Shown here: positions 18,064 to 26,882 of the stretch, piece after piece
Layout: each line of letters opens with the position of its first letter
How positions within the stretch are numbered: the stretch's first letter is position 1
From: Qipengyuania mesophila
GTDB taxonomy: Bacteria; Pseudomonadota; Alphaproteobacteria; Sphingomonadales; Sphingomonadaceae
Reading direction: 5' to 3'
NCBI RefSeq assembly: GCF_019711655.1
Contig: NZ_JAIGNU010000004.1
Location: 186,001-250,000, forward strand
Length of the DNA: 64,000 nt
Position numbers and translations under genes: made by a program
Notes under the pieces: generated by a model
Told to the model about the DNA's origin: nothing
The model's input: the letters and a program-made list of their open reading frames with translations, nothing else
Database searches by the model: none

Positions 18064-19563
18064 TTGAGTAGCGGCCTGAAAGGCGTCGAACGGGCACAAG
18101 CGGCACTGGCGCGAGGCAATCCTGCGCTAGTGTGGCGCGAAATCGTTGCCGATACCGAGACCCCGGTCGGCGCAGCGCTCAAGCTGTTCGAACCGGGGCG
18201 CGGAGATTTCCTGCTCGAATCGGTCGAAGGCGGCGAGATCCGCGGGCGCTACAGCCTCCTGGGGCTCGACCCCGATCTCGTCTTCCGCGCCACGGGCGAG
18301 AGTAGCGAGATCAATGCCAGATGGGGGCAGACGCGAGATGCCTTCGTCGCTTGCGAACAGGGCACGCTGGATAGCCTGAGGGCCCTGGTCGAATCCTGTC
18401 GCTGCGAAGTGCCCGAGGAATTGCCCCCTGCCCTCGCCTGCCTCGTCGGCCATTTCGGCTACGAGACCATCGGCCTAGTCGAAAAGCTTCCGCGCCCTTC
18501 CGCGGACCCGCTCGAACTGCCCGACATGCTGTTCGTGCGGCCCACGGTGCTGCTGGTGTTCGACCGGCTCAGCGATGCGCTGTTCTGCATCGCGCCGGTA
18601 TGGCGCGACGGTTCGATCGAGCAGGCGGGCGAGCGGATCGACGAAGTTCTGCGCCGTCTAACCCGCGCGACACCCGGCGACAGGGCCGATGCCGCGCAGC
18701 ATCCCGACCCCGCCCTCGCCCCGACGATGCCGGCGCAGGACTATGCGGCGATGGTGCTGCGGGCGAAGGAGTACATCGAAGCGGGCGACATCTTCCAGGT
18801 CGTGCTGTCGCAGCGCTTCACCTCACCATTCGCGCTGCCGCCGATGGCGCTCTATCGTGCGCTGCGCCGGGTCAATCCCTCGCCCTTCCTCTATTTCCTC
18901 GACATGCCGGGCTTCGCCATCGTCGGTTCGAGCCCCGAAATCCTCGTGCGCGTGCGCGACGGCGAGGTCACCATCCGACCCATCGCCGGGACCCGCCCGC
19001 GCGGCGCGACGCCGGCCGCCGATCGGCTCGCCGAGCGGGAGCTGCTGTCCGACCCGAAGGAACGCGCCGAGCACTTGATGCTGCTCGACCTCGGGCGCAA
19101 CGACGTCGGCCGCGTCGCCGAATGCGGCACCGTCACCGTCACCGAGAGCTTCACCGTCGAGCGCTACAGCCACGTCATGCATATCGTCAGCAATGTCACT
19201 GGCCGAGTCGACCCGGCGAAGGATGCAATCGACGCGCTCTTCGCGGGCTTCCCCGCAGGCACAGTCAGCGGTGCGCCCAAGGTGCGCGCCTGCGAGATCA
19301 TCGCCGAGCTCGAGCCCGCCACGCGCGGGCCCTATGCCGGCGGTGTGGGCTATTTCGCGCCCGACGGCTCGGTCGACAGCTGCATCGTGCTGCGTACCGC
19401 GGTGGTCAAGGACGGCACGATGCACGTCCAGGCCGGCGCGGGGATAGTCGCGGACAGCGATCCCGCCTATGAACAGAGAGAATGCGAAGCGAAGGCGGGC
19501 GCGCTGCTCGCCGCGGCGAAGGAAGCCGTCCGTCTCGCGAAGGAGCCCGGGTTCGGCCAATGA
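18064..19563 (+). CDS. trpE: Anthranilate synthase component I
   Basis: A 499-residue chorismate-utilising enzyme, first step of tryptophan synthesis. The N-terminal domain has LLESVEGGEIRGRYSLLG, carrying the Ser-containing tryptophan-feedback element. The C-terminal catalytic part has FQVVLSQRF, VGSSPEILVRV, IAGTRPRGATP, GRNDVGRV and FPAGTVSGAPKVRA. TTG at 18064 is the likely start: it follows a GAGG ribosome site and gives the family length. An in-frame region back to 17977 overlaps ppiD. Its TGA overlaps the next gene as ATGA. Confidence 0.95.
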   Translation: MSSGLKGVERAQAALARGNPALVWREIVADTETPVGAALKLFEPGRGDFLLESVEGGEIRGRYSLLGLDPDLVFRATGESSEINARWGQTRDAFVACEQGTLDSLRALVESCRCEVPEELPPALACLVGHFGYETIGLVEKLPRPSADPLELPDMLFVRPTVLLVFDRLSDALFCIAPVWRDGSIEQAGERIDEVLRRLTRATPGDRADAAQHPDPALAPTMPAQDYAAMVLRAKEYIEAGDIFQVVLSQRFTSPFALPPMALYRALRRVNPSPFLYFLDMPGFAIVGSSPEILVRVRDGEVTIRPIAGTRPRGATPAADRLAERELLSDPKERAEHLMLLDLGRNDVGRVAECGTVTVTESFTVERYSHVMHIVSNVTGRVDPAKDAIDALFAGFPAGTVSGAPKVRACEIIAELEPATRGPYAGGVGYFAPDGSVDSCIVLRTAVVKDGTMHVQAGAGIVADSDPAYEQRECEAKAGALLAAAKEAVRLAKEPGFGQ

Positions 19564-20396
19564 AAACGACTATCGCCGCGCTGGCGCTGCTGGCGCTGAC
19601 TGCCTGTGAAGCCCAGCCCGAGGGCGAGCCCGTCGCCCGCGCTCGGATCGACGGCAAGGCGGAGGATGCTGCGCCCTCGCCCGAGCCGAGCCCGAGTGAA
19701 ACGCTCGCCAGCCAGGTCGAAAGCGCCTGCCGCTCGATCATCTTCGAAGACACGCCGCTGACCCATTGCCTTGCCGTGCCCGAACGCAACACGATCGAAA
19801 TGGCGCTCGGCTCGAACGGCAAGCCTTATCGCAGCCTCAAGGACTTCGCCGCTGCGAGCGACGGCGAGACGATTGCCTTCGCGATGAATGCCGGGATCTT
19901 CGATTCCGAAGGCACCCCGGTCGGCTATTTCGTCGAGAATGCCGAGCGTCGGCAGACGCTCGACACCGGCACCGGGTCGGGCAATTTCTACATGAAGCCG
20001 AACGGCGTCTTCTATGGCAGCGATGGCAAGTGGATGGTGCGCGAAACCGACTGGTTCCTCGCCAATGTCACCGACCGCCCGCAATTCGGCACGCAATCGG
20101 GCCCGATGCTGGTGGTCGACGGCAAGATCCACCCGCAGATCACGCATGACGGCCCCTCGCGGCTGGTGCGCAATGCGGTGGGCGTCGACGACGAGGGGCG
20201 CGCGCATTTCGTGATCTCGAACGCTCCGATCTCCTTCGGCAAGCTCGCGCGCTTCTACCGGAACGAACTCGAGGTGAAGAACGCTCTGTTCCTGGACGAT
20301 ACGGTTTCACTTCTGTGGAACCCCTCGACCGGGCGCCTCGATACGGGCGCGCCGATCGGCCCCATCGTCGTCGTCAGGAAGAAGGCCAGCGAATGA
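19560..20396 (+). CDS. Phosphodiester glycosidase (DUF2233/NAGPA-like) lipoprotein
   Basis: A 278-residue exported protein. The signal peptide ends in a lipobox (LLALTAC, lipidated Cys 16), then a Pro/Ser/Glu linker to about residue 45, then a NAGPA/DUF2233 domain: FAMNAGIFDSEGTPVGYFVE, NFYMKPNGVFYG, ATQSGPMLVVDG-like GTQSGPMLV, and ALFLDDTVS near the end. The family cleaves sugar phosphodiesters or related bonds at the cell surface. Overlaps at both ends (ATGA with trpE and with pip) embed it between tryptophan genes, with which no functional link is known. Confidence 0.85.
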   Translation: MKTTIAALALLALTACEAQPEGEPVARARIDGKAEDAAPSPEPSPSETLASQVESACRSIIFEDTPLTHCLAVPERNTIEMALGSNGKPYRSLKDFAAASDGETIAFAMNAGIFDSEGTPVGYFVENAERRQTLDTGTGSGNFYMKPNGVFYGSDGKWMVRETDWFLANVTDRPQFGTQSGPMLVVDGKIHPQITHDGPSRLVRNAVGVDDEGRAHFVISNAPISFGKLARFYRNELEVKNALFLDDTVSLLWNPSTGRLDTGAPIGPIVVVRKKASE

Positions 20397-21355
20397 CCCA
20401 GGACCGCCGTACGCTCTATCCCGAGATCGAACCCTACGAGACCGGCATGCTCGATGTCGGCGAGGGCCATTCGCTCTATTGGGAGCGTGTCGGCACGCCC
20501 GGCGCAAAGCCCGCGGTCTTCCTCCATGGCGGTCCCGGCGGCGGCATGGCACCCGATCATCGCCGCCAGTGGGACCCGGCGCTCTACGACGTCCTGCTGT
20601 TCGACCAGCGCGGCTGCGGCAAGTCGCTGCCCTTCGCCGAGATCGAGCACAACGACACCTGGCGAATCGTCGATGATATCGAACGCCTGCGCGAGATGTG
20701 TGGCCACGAAAAATGGCAGGCCTTCGGTGGCAGCTGGGGTTCGACGCTCGCGCTCGCCTATGCGCAGAAATATCCCGAACGCGTGAGCGAGCTGGTGCTG
20801 CGCGGCGTCTTCCTCGCCCGCCAGCAAGAAAGGACCTGGCTCTACAGCTACGGCGCGAGCGAAGTGATGGCCGAGCAATGGGACCAGTTCACCGGTCTCA
20901 TCCCCGAGGACGAACGCGGCGATCTCGTTCGCGCCTATTACGAGCGCCTCACCAGCGATGACGAAGCGACGCGCCTCGCCGCCGCGCGCGAATGGTCGCT
21001 GTGGGAAGGCAATGTCGCCACGCTGCTGCCCAACGAGGCGCTGCTCGAAAGCTTCGGCGATCCGGCCAAGGCAGTCCCCTTCGCCCGCATCTGCGCGCGC
21101 TTCTTCCTCGAGGACTTCTTCCTCGAGGAGAACCAGCTGCTCGCCAATGTCGACAAGCTCGCAGGCATCCCCGGGATCATCGTCCAGGGGCGGCACGACA
21201 TCTGCACTCCGCCGAGCGCCGCCTGGGCGCTGAAGAAGGCCTGGCCCGAAGCCGAGCTCTGGATCGTCCCCGATGCCGGCCACAGCGCCAGCGAGCCGGG
21301 CATCGTCGACGGCCTCGTGCGCGCGACCGACAAGCTGGCCGGCAAAACGGCGTGA
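20393..21355 (+). CDS. pip: Proline iminopeptidase
   Basis: A 320-residue alpha/beta-hydrolase releasing N-terminal proline from peptides. Motifs are HGGPGGGMAP (oxyanion hole), DQRGCGKS, the nucleophile elbow GGSWGSTLALAY, the Asp in QGRHDICTPP and the His in DAGHSASEPG. The ATG at 20393 overlaps the previous TGA, and homology starts there (TLYPEIEPYETGML). Full length for the S33 family. It sits between trpE and trpG without evident metabolic link. Confidence 0.95.
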   Translation: MTQDRRTLYPEIEPYETGMLDVGEGHSLYWERVGTPGAKPAVFLHGGPGGGMAPDHRRQWDPALYDVLLFDQRGCGKSLPFAEIEHNDTWRIVDDIERLREMCGHEKWQAFGGSWGSTLALAYAQKYPERVSELVLRGVFLARQQERTWLYSYGASEVMAEQWDQFTGLIPEDERGDLVRAYYERLTSDDEATRLAAAREWSLWEGNVATLLPNEALLESFGDPAKAVPFARICARFFLEDFFLEENQLLANVDKLAGIPGIIVQGRHDICTPPSAAWALKKAWPEAELWIVPDAGHSASEPGIVDGLVRATDKLAGKTA

Positions 21356-21431
21356 CGTCATAGGGACGTTTCGCGTCTCGCAGCTTTCCTTGCTTGAAAG
21401 GCCGGCGCTAGCGCCTCATTGACGCCGGAAC

Positions 21432-22046
21432 ATGACCGACAGACGTTCCATCCTCGTAATCGACAATTACGACAGCTTCACCTTCAACCTCGTCCATTAC
21501 CTGATGGAACTGGGCGCCGGCGTGGAGGTGGTGCGCAATGACGCCATTTCGGCGCGCGAGGCCCTGGCGGCGGACCATGCGGGCTATCTCATCTCGCCCG
21601 GCCCCTGCACGCCGAATGAGGCGGGGGTCAGCCTCGACCTCGTGGCGGCATGCGCCGAAGCGGGCAAGCCGCTGCTCGGCGTCTGCCTCGGCCACCAGGC
21701 GATCGGCCAGCATTTCGGCGGGCGCGTGACCCGCGGCGGACTGATGCACGGCAAGACGTCACCCGTGACGCATGACGGCAGCGGCGTCTTCGCCGGGCTG
21801 CCCTCGCCCTATACCGCGACGCGCTACCACTCGCTCATCGTCGAGGACATTCCCGACTGCCTCGTGGTCAATGCGACCAGCGAGACGCCCGGGCTCGACG
21901 GCAGCAGCGTGATGGGCTTCCGCCATCGCGAACTGCCGATCCACGGCGTCCAGTTCCATCCCGAGAGCATCGCTACCGAGCACGGCCATGCGCTGCTCGC
22001 CAATTTCCTCGAAATCTGCGGCATCGCCGCGAAGGTCCCCGCATGA
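21432..22046 (+). CDS. trpG: Anthranilate synthase component II (glutamine amidotransferase)
   Basis: A 204-residue class-I amidotransferase supplying ammonia to TrpE. It shows [14 protein letters not shown] at the start, the nucleophile in [17 protein letters not shown] and the dyad in [16 protein letters not shown]. 76 bases separate it from pip, so a promoter may lie there; I see no convincing sigma-70 elements. It is coupled to trpD by an ATGA overlap. Confidence 0.97.
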   Translation: MTDRRSILVIDNYDSFTFNLVHYLMELGAGVEVVRNDAISAREALAADHAGYLISPGPCTPNEAGVSLDLVAACAEAGKPLLGVCLGHQAIGQHFGGRVTRGGLMHGKTSPVTHDGSGVFAGLPSPYTATRYHSLIVEDIPDCLVVNATSETPGLDGSSVMGFRHRELPIHGVQFHPESIATEHGHALLANFLEICGIAAKVPA

Positions 22047-23035
22047 AGAGCCTCCCCGACGCCAGGCAGCATCTCGGCGAGGCGGAGGCCGAGGAAATCT
22101 TTGGCTGGATCCTCGACGGCGAGACATCCGAAGAAGAGATCGCGCGCTTCCTCGTCGACATGTCCGCGCGCAGCGAGACCTCGGACGAAATCGCCGGGGC
22201 GGCACGGGCGCTGCGGGCGCGGCTGATTCCGGTCGATGCCCCCGAAGGCACGGTCGACTGCTGCGGCACCGGCGGCGACGGCCATCACACGCTCAACGTC
22301 TCGACCGCCGTCAGCCTCGTCGTGGCGGCCTGCGGCGTGCCGGTGGCGAAGCACGGCAACCGCGCGGCGAGCAGCAAGGCGGGCGCGGCCGATACGCTCG
22401 AGGCGCTCGGCCTCGACATGGAAGCGGCGGGAAGAAGCGCCGAGAAAACACTGGCGGAACTGGGAATTTGTTTCCTCTTCGCCAAGAACCACCACCCCGC
22501 CATGGGCCGCATCCAGCCCATCCGTCAGACGCTCGGGGTGCGCACCATCTTCAACTTGATGGGGCCGCTGTCGAACCCCGCCGGCGTGCGGCGCCAGCTG
22601 ATCGGCATCGCGCGGCCGGCCTATGTCCCGATCTATGCCGCCGCCAAGGCCAAGCTGGGGACCGAACGCACCTTCATCGCCTCGGGCGACGAGGGGCTCG
22701 ACGAACTCAGCCTTGCGGGCGGCAACGAACTGGCCGACGTCGTTGATCACGATTTCGAGATGCGCCGCGTGGTCGCGGTGCAGGCGAACCTGCCGCATGC
22801 GCCGGTCGAGGCCATCCGGGGCGGCGATCCGCAGCATAATGCGCGGGCGCTGGAGGCACTGCTGATGGGCGCGCCCGGCCCGTATCGCGACGCCGTTCTG
22901 TTCAACGCCGCCGCGACGCTGATCGTCGCCGGACGCACCGACGACTGGACCGAAGGCGCGGAGATCGCCGCCGAGGCGCTCGATTCGGGCAAGGCCAAGG
23001 AATTGCTCGAACGCTGGATCGAAATGGCTGCGTGA
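22043..23035 (+). CDS. trpD: Anthranilate phosphoribosyltransferase
   Basis: A 330-residue enzyme joining anthranilate to PRPP. The glycine-rich PRPP site is [36 protein letters not shown] and the anthranilate-site segment [17 protein letters not shown] follow, then [16 protein letters not shown]. Full length for the family. It overlaps trpG by four bases, and trpC starts one base after its stop. Confidence 0.97.
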   Translation: MKSLPDARQHLGEAEAEEIFGWILDGETSEEEIARFLVDMSARSETSDEIAGAARALRARLIPVDAPEGTVDCCGTGGDGHHTLNVSTAVSLVVAACGVPVAKHGNRAASSKAGAADTLEALGLDMEAAGRSAEKTLAELGICFLFAKNHHPAMGRIQPIRQTLGVRTIFNLMGPLSNPAGVRRQLIGIARPAYVPIYAAAKAKLGTERTFIASGDEGLDELSLAGGNELADVVDHDFEMRRVVAVQANLPHAPVEAIRGGDPQHNARALEALLMGAPGPYRDAVLFNAAATLIVAGRTDDWTEGAEIAAEALDSGKAKELLERWIEMAA

Positions 23036-23036
23036 C

Positions 23037-23822
23037 ATGAACAAGCTCGACGAAATCTGCGCGACGAAGCGCGAGGAAGTGGCGACACGCAAGGCGGCCC
23101 GGTCGCTCGCCGAACTGGGAGCGCTCGCCGCCGGCCAATCCGCGCCGAGAGGGTTCCGCGCCGCGCTCGACCGCGCCCAACAGGACGGCTTCGGGCTGAT
23201 CGCGGAGGTCAAGAAGGCATCGCCCTCCAAGGGTTTGATTCGCGAAGACTTTCACCCTGCGGACCACGCCCGTTCCTATACCGAGGGCGGCGCAGCCTGT
23301 CTCTCGGTGCTGACGGATGCCCCCTATTTCCAGGGTCACGAGGACTATCTGGTCGAAGCGCGCGCCGCCTGCGAGCTGCCGGTGCTGCGCAAGGATTTCA
23401 TGGTCGATCCCTGGCAGGTGCTCGAGGCCCGCGCGATCGGTGCCGACGCGATCCTGATCATTGTCGCCGCGCTCGACGACACGCTGATGGCCGAGATCGA
23501 GGCCGCCGCCTTCGACCAGGGCATGGATGTGCTGGTCGAGGTCCATGACGAGGCCGAAATGGAACGCGCTTCGCGGCTGCGCTCGCGTCTGATCGGGGTC
23601 AACAATCGCGATTTGCGGACTTTCACCACCGACCTTGCGACGACCGAGAGGCTCGCGCGGCTCGCGCCCGAAGGCGCATTGCTCGTGGGAGAAAGCGGCA
23701 TCGCCAAGCATTCGGACTGCCAGCGACTCGCGCGGAGCGGCGTACGCTCCTTCCTCGTCGGCGAGAGCCTGATGCGGCAAGCCGATGTAGCGCACGCGAC
23801 GCGCACTTTGCTGGAAGGCTGA
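23037..23822 (+). CDS. trpC: Indole-3-glycerol-phosphate synthase
   Basis: A 261-residue TIM barrel closing the indole ring. Signature segments are [15 protein letters not shown] (catalytic Lys), [30 protein letters not shown] (catalytic Lys), [10 protein letters not shown] and [10 protein letters not shown] monofunctional enzyme. Last gene of trpGDC. In many alphaproteobacteria moaC and moeA follow here; in this window lexA follows directly after a 143-base gap. Confidence 0.97.
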   Translation: MNKLDEICATKREEVATRKAARSLAELGALAAGQSAPRGFRAALDRAQQDGFGLIAEVKKASPSKGLIREDFHPADHARSYTEGGAACLSVLTDAPYFQGHEDYLVEARAACELPVLRKDFMVDPWQVLEARAIGADAILIIVAALDDTLMAEIEAAAFDQGMDVLVEVHDEAEMERASRLRSRLIGVNNRDLRTFTTDLATTERLARLAPEGALLVGESGIAKHSDCQRLARSGVRSFLVGESLMRQADVAHATRTLLEG

Positions 23823-23886
23823 CCCCGCAGGGCCCAAAGCGTGAACGCCTGTTCCGCGCGCCATCGCGGAAAAATGGCGCGATTGC

Positions 23887-23943
23887 TTGACTTGACGAAT
23901 CGAGTTGCTTACTTGTTCCGCATTCGTTCACAGATTTGTGAAC
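23887..23943 (+). promoter_or_regulatory. lexA promoter with LexA box and adjacent palindrome
   Basis: The alphaproteobacterial LexA operator GTTC-N7-GTTC is exact at 23915-23929. Its second half-site also forms the left arm of the inverted repeat GTTCAC-N6-GTGAAC (23926-23943). A candidate -35 TTGACT (23887-23892) is followed 17 bases later by TACTTG, so bound LexA would cover the start site and repress its own gene. Confidence 0.8.
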
Positions 23944-23965
23944 AGGCGTAACGGGAGTTCGCATC

Positions 23966-24655
23966 ATGCTGACCGCCAAGCAGCACGAGTTGATCCGTTT
24001 CATCCAGCAGCGGCTGGAAGAGACCGGTATCTCGCCGAGTTTCGAGGAAATGAAGGAAGCGCTCGACCTCAAGAGCAAGTCGGGCGTGCATCGCCTGATT
24101 TCCGCGCTCGAGGAACGCGGCTTCATTCGCCGCCTGCCCAACCGTGCGCGCGCGCTCGAAGTGGTCAAGCTGCCCGAGGATGCGGTGATGGGGTCGCCCA
24201 AACCCGCGGCGGCCAACGACGCGGTCGGGGCGGCGATGCCGACGAGGGCGGTCGCTCCCGAACCCGCCAACGACATCATCGACGTGCCCCTTCACGGCCG
24301 GATCGCCGCCGGCGCCCCGATCGAGGCGATCGAAGGCCAGTCCTCGATGCCCGTGCCCGCCGCCCTGCTCGGCCCCGGAGAACATTACGCGCTCGAGGTT
24401 TCGGGCGATTCGATGATCGAGGCCGGCATTTTCGACGGCGACTTCGCGCTGGTGAAGCGCACCGACAGCGCGCGTGATGGCGAGATCGTGGTTGCGCTGG
24501 TCGACAATGAGGAAGCGACGCTCAAGTACCTGCGCCGCGATGCGGGACGCATCCGGCTCGATCCCGCCAATGGCGCCTACGAACCGCAGATCTACGAAGC
24601 CCATCGGGTCCAGGTCCAGGGCAAGCTCGCGGGGCTCCTGCGCCGCTATCACTGA
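23966..24655 (+). CDS. lexA: LexA repressor of the SOS response
   Basis: A 229-residue repressor-protease. The N-terminal winged helix (residues 1-70) reads [20 protein letters not shown] and [21 protein letters not shown] linker of about 35 residues is longer than in E. coli LexA. The self-cleavage site is A115-G116 ([11 protein letters not shown]), with catalytic S149 ([10 protein letters not shown]) and K187 (EATLKYLRR). RecA filaments on single-stranded DNA stimulate cleavage. Autoregulated through the operator just upstream; convergent with comEC. Confidence 0.97.
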   Translation: MLTAKQHELIRFIQQRLEETGISPSFEEMKEALDLKSKSGVHRLISALEERGFIRRLPNRARALEVVKLPEDAVMGSPKPAAANDAVGAAMPTRAVAPEPANDIIDVPLHGRIAAGAPIEAIEGQSSMPVPAALLGPGEHYALEVSGDSMIEAGIFDGDFALVKRTDSARDGEIVVALVDNEEATLKYLRRDAGRIRLDPANGAYEPQIYEAHRVQVQGKLAGLLRRYH

Positions 24656-24670
24656 GTGGTCGGCGCGCGC

Positions 24671-26854
24671 TCACCGATCGGGCGCGTGCCACCATCCGTG
24701 GACACCCTGCTCCTGGCTCACCGTGTCTATCCGCTGGCGATCGAGGTAGATTGCGGTGCCGCCCTCGCGTTCGAGAAACCGGCGATCGGCCGTGAGCCAG
24801 CGCGGACGACAACTGCGCGGCAGGAAGCGCGGGGCAATGACGAGATCCGCCTTCGCGCAGGCCGCAGCTAGCGCGCGCTCCTCGACCAGTTCGCGGTTGC
24901 GCGCGACGAGAACCGCCCAGTCGCGTCCTCCCCGTCTCAGCGACAGCACGCAGAATTCATCGCTGCAGCGGCTCCCCGGCCATTGCTCCAGCAGCAACGG
25001 TTCGCGCATGCTGCCCGCGAGTTCGAGCAGATTGTCGCGCGCGTAGCCTCCCTCGCCCTCCCGCAGCACCAGCAGGCGCTCGCTCTCGTTCGCCACGCCG
25101 ATATCGCGCCCGTCGCGCGTGATCAGGATGTCCGGCACCGGGGCCAGCACGATCAGCACGACCGCCACCGCGATCGGTGTCAGGCCATATATTCGCGTCC
25201 GCCCATGCCATAGCGCCAGCCACAGCGCGCCTGCTGCATAGAGCACGACCGTGCCAGTCGGGATGCGGGGCGCAAGCTTCACCGACCCGGGTTGGTCGGC
25301 GAAGAAATGCGCGATTCCGAGTAGTGCCTCGAGTGAATGCCCGACCAGCCACCACACCGGCCCGCCCGCCCCGACGAGGTCGAGCGCGAGCGCCAGCGCC
25401 ACCAGCGGCATGGCGAGGAAGGTCACCAGCGGGATGGCGAGAAGATTGGCCGCCGCGCCATAGACCCCGGCCCTGTGGAAGTGGAACAGGACGATCGGCA
25501 TGAGCGCCAACTCGATGACGAGGCCGGTCAGGAACAGCACGGCCGTCCGCCGACCGGCGCGCCGGAGCCAGCTCTCTTCGCGCGGCGCCAAAAACGCCCG
25601 GATCGCCGAGGCATTGTGCAGCGCGACGATCGCGATCACCGCGGCGAAGCTCATCTGGAAGCTCGGGCCGACAAGCGCCTCGGGCCACAGCGCCAGGACC
25701 ACGCCCGCAGCCACCGCCACCATCCGCAGTGAAAGGGGTTCGCGCCCGATCGCCAGTGCGATCAGCACCAGCAGCGCCCCGATGCAGCTGCGAACCGTCG
25801 GCACCTCGGCCCCGGTCAGCAGCGTATAGCCGATCCCCGCCGCCGCAGCCGCGCCGGTCGCCACCAGAGGCAGACGCACGCGCAGCGCGAGCCACGGCCA
25901 TAGCGCCAACAGCCTGAGCGCAAGGACATAGACAGCGGCGATGATCGCGCTGACGTGCAGTCCGCTGATCGAGAGCAGGTGCGTGAGCCCCGCATCGCGC
26001 ATCGCCTCCTCGTCGGCCTCGGGGATGGCGCCGCGGTCTCCGCTCGCCAGCGTTGCGGCGACGGCACCGCGCGTTCCGCCGAGGCTTGCACGCACATGCG
26101 CCGACAGGCGCCGCTGTATCGCAGCCAAGGACAGTTCGGTTTGTGCCGCAGGTTCGACCAGCTCGATCTTGCCGACCAGGCTTCCCGTCGCACTGAGTCC
26201 CTCGAACCAGGCCCGACGCGCGAAGTTGTAGGCTCCCGGAACGATCGGCGGCGACGGCGGCATGAGCCGCGCTGCGAGGCGCACCCTTGCACCCTCGCGC
26301 AGGCCCGGGAGGTCCTCAGCAAGCGGTACATTGATCCGATAGGCCAACGCTCGCCCGTTGCCCCCATCGCGCGCCGCCAGAACCAGTCTGACGCGATCTT
26401 CGGCCGGCTGTTCCTCGCGCTCGAGGATGCGTCCGTCGATCCGCTCGAAGCGCGGTTGTTCGATCGGCTCCGCGCCGACCAGCGCCGAGCGCGCCCAGAC
26501 CAGTGCGATGCCCAACGCCAGCGCGAGAGCGAGCGAGGCGAGCGCCGCCAAGACATGTCCTCGCCTCTCCCGCCCGCGCCACACCAGCGCCGCCGCAATC
26601 ACACCGGCTAACGCGACGGAGATGGCTGCAAGCCAGTAAGCCGGAGCAGGAAGCGCGAACCACAGTCCGATTCCCGCTGCAAAGGCCACCACCAGCCAGG
26701 GTCCGCGGTCGAATTCGGCGCGTTCGAGGAAGGCGTCGAACTGTGCGGGGAAACTGGACAATCCCGCGCGCATGGGCCAAGGGCGCGGCACTGCATCGCG
26801 GGCCTCCTCGCCCGCCTCCCCCATCGGTACCGAAGGCGTCCCCCGCGTCGCCAT
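24671..26854 (-). CDS. ComEC/Rec2 family membrane protein
   Basis: About 727 residues. An N-terminal membrane pair (DUF4131) is followed by an OB-like segment (about 110-200, RIDGRILEREEQPAEDRV), then the Competence domain with multiple helices (GAVAATLASGDRGAIPEADEE in two blocks, LSISGLHVSAIIAAVYVLA, TGAEVPTVRSCIGALLVL). The C-terminal part should be a metallo-beta-lactamase-like nuclease, but no HxHxDH motif is present, so that domain is degenerate. It conducts incoming DNA in transformable bacteria. The start is uncertain (26854, 26824 or 26773) and lies within 30 bases of gltX. Confidence 0.85.
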   Translation of the reverse strand: MATRGTPSVPMGEAGEEARDAVPRPWPMRAGLSSFPAQFDAFLERAEFDRGPWLVVAFAAGIGLWFALPAPAYWLAAISVALAGVIAAALVWRGRERRGHVLAALASLALALALGIALVWARSALVGAEPIEQPRFERIDGRILEREEQPAEDRVRLVLAARDGGNGRALAYRINVPLAEDLPGLREGARVRLAARLMPPSPPIVPGAYNFARRAWFEGLSATGSLVGKIELVEPAAQTELSLAAIQRRLSAHVRASLGGTRGAVAATLASGDRGAIPEADEEAMRDAGLTHLLSISGLHVSAIIAAVYVLALRLLALWPWLALRVRLPLVATGAAAAAGIGYTLLTGAEVPTVRSCIGALLVLIALAIGREPLSLRMVAVAAGVVLALWPEALVGPSFQMSFAAVIAIVALHNASAIRAFLAPREESWLRRAGRRTAVLFLTGLVIELALMPIVLFHFHRAGVYGAAANLLAIPLVTFLAMPLVALALALDLVGAGGPVWWLVGHSLEALLGIAHFFADQPGSVKLAPRIPTGTVVLYAAGALWLALWHGRTRIYGLTPIAVAVVLIVLAPVPDILITRDGRDIGVANESERLLVLREGEGGYARDNLLELAGSMREPLLLEQWPGSRCSDEFCVLSLRRGGRDWAVLVARNRELVEERALAAACAKADLVIAPRFLPRSCRPRWLTADRRFLEREGGTAIYLDRQRIDTVSQEQGVHGWWHAPDR

Positions 26855-26882
26855 GCACAGAGTTGAAAGGAAGCGAGAGACA

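Noticed and set aside
16011-18182. 723-codon open frame opposite ppiD
   Set aside because: Antisense shadow of a high-GC gene; no start context and no recognisable domain.
21393-21421. CTTGAAA with a CTCATTG 15 bases on, resembling a sigma-32 promoter ahead of trpG
   Set aside because: The -10 has two mismatches, the transcript would be nearly leaderless, and heat induction of tryptophan genes is not expected; probably chance.
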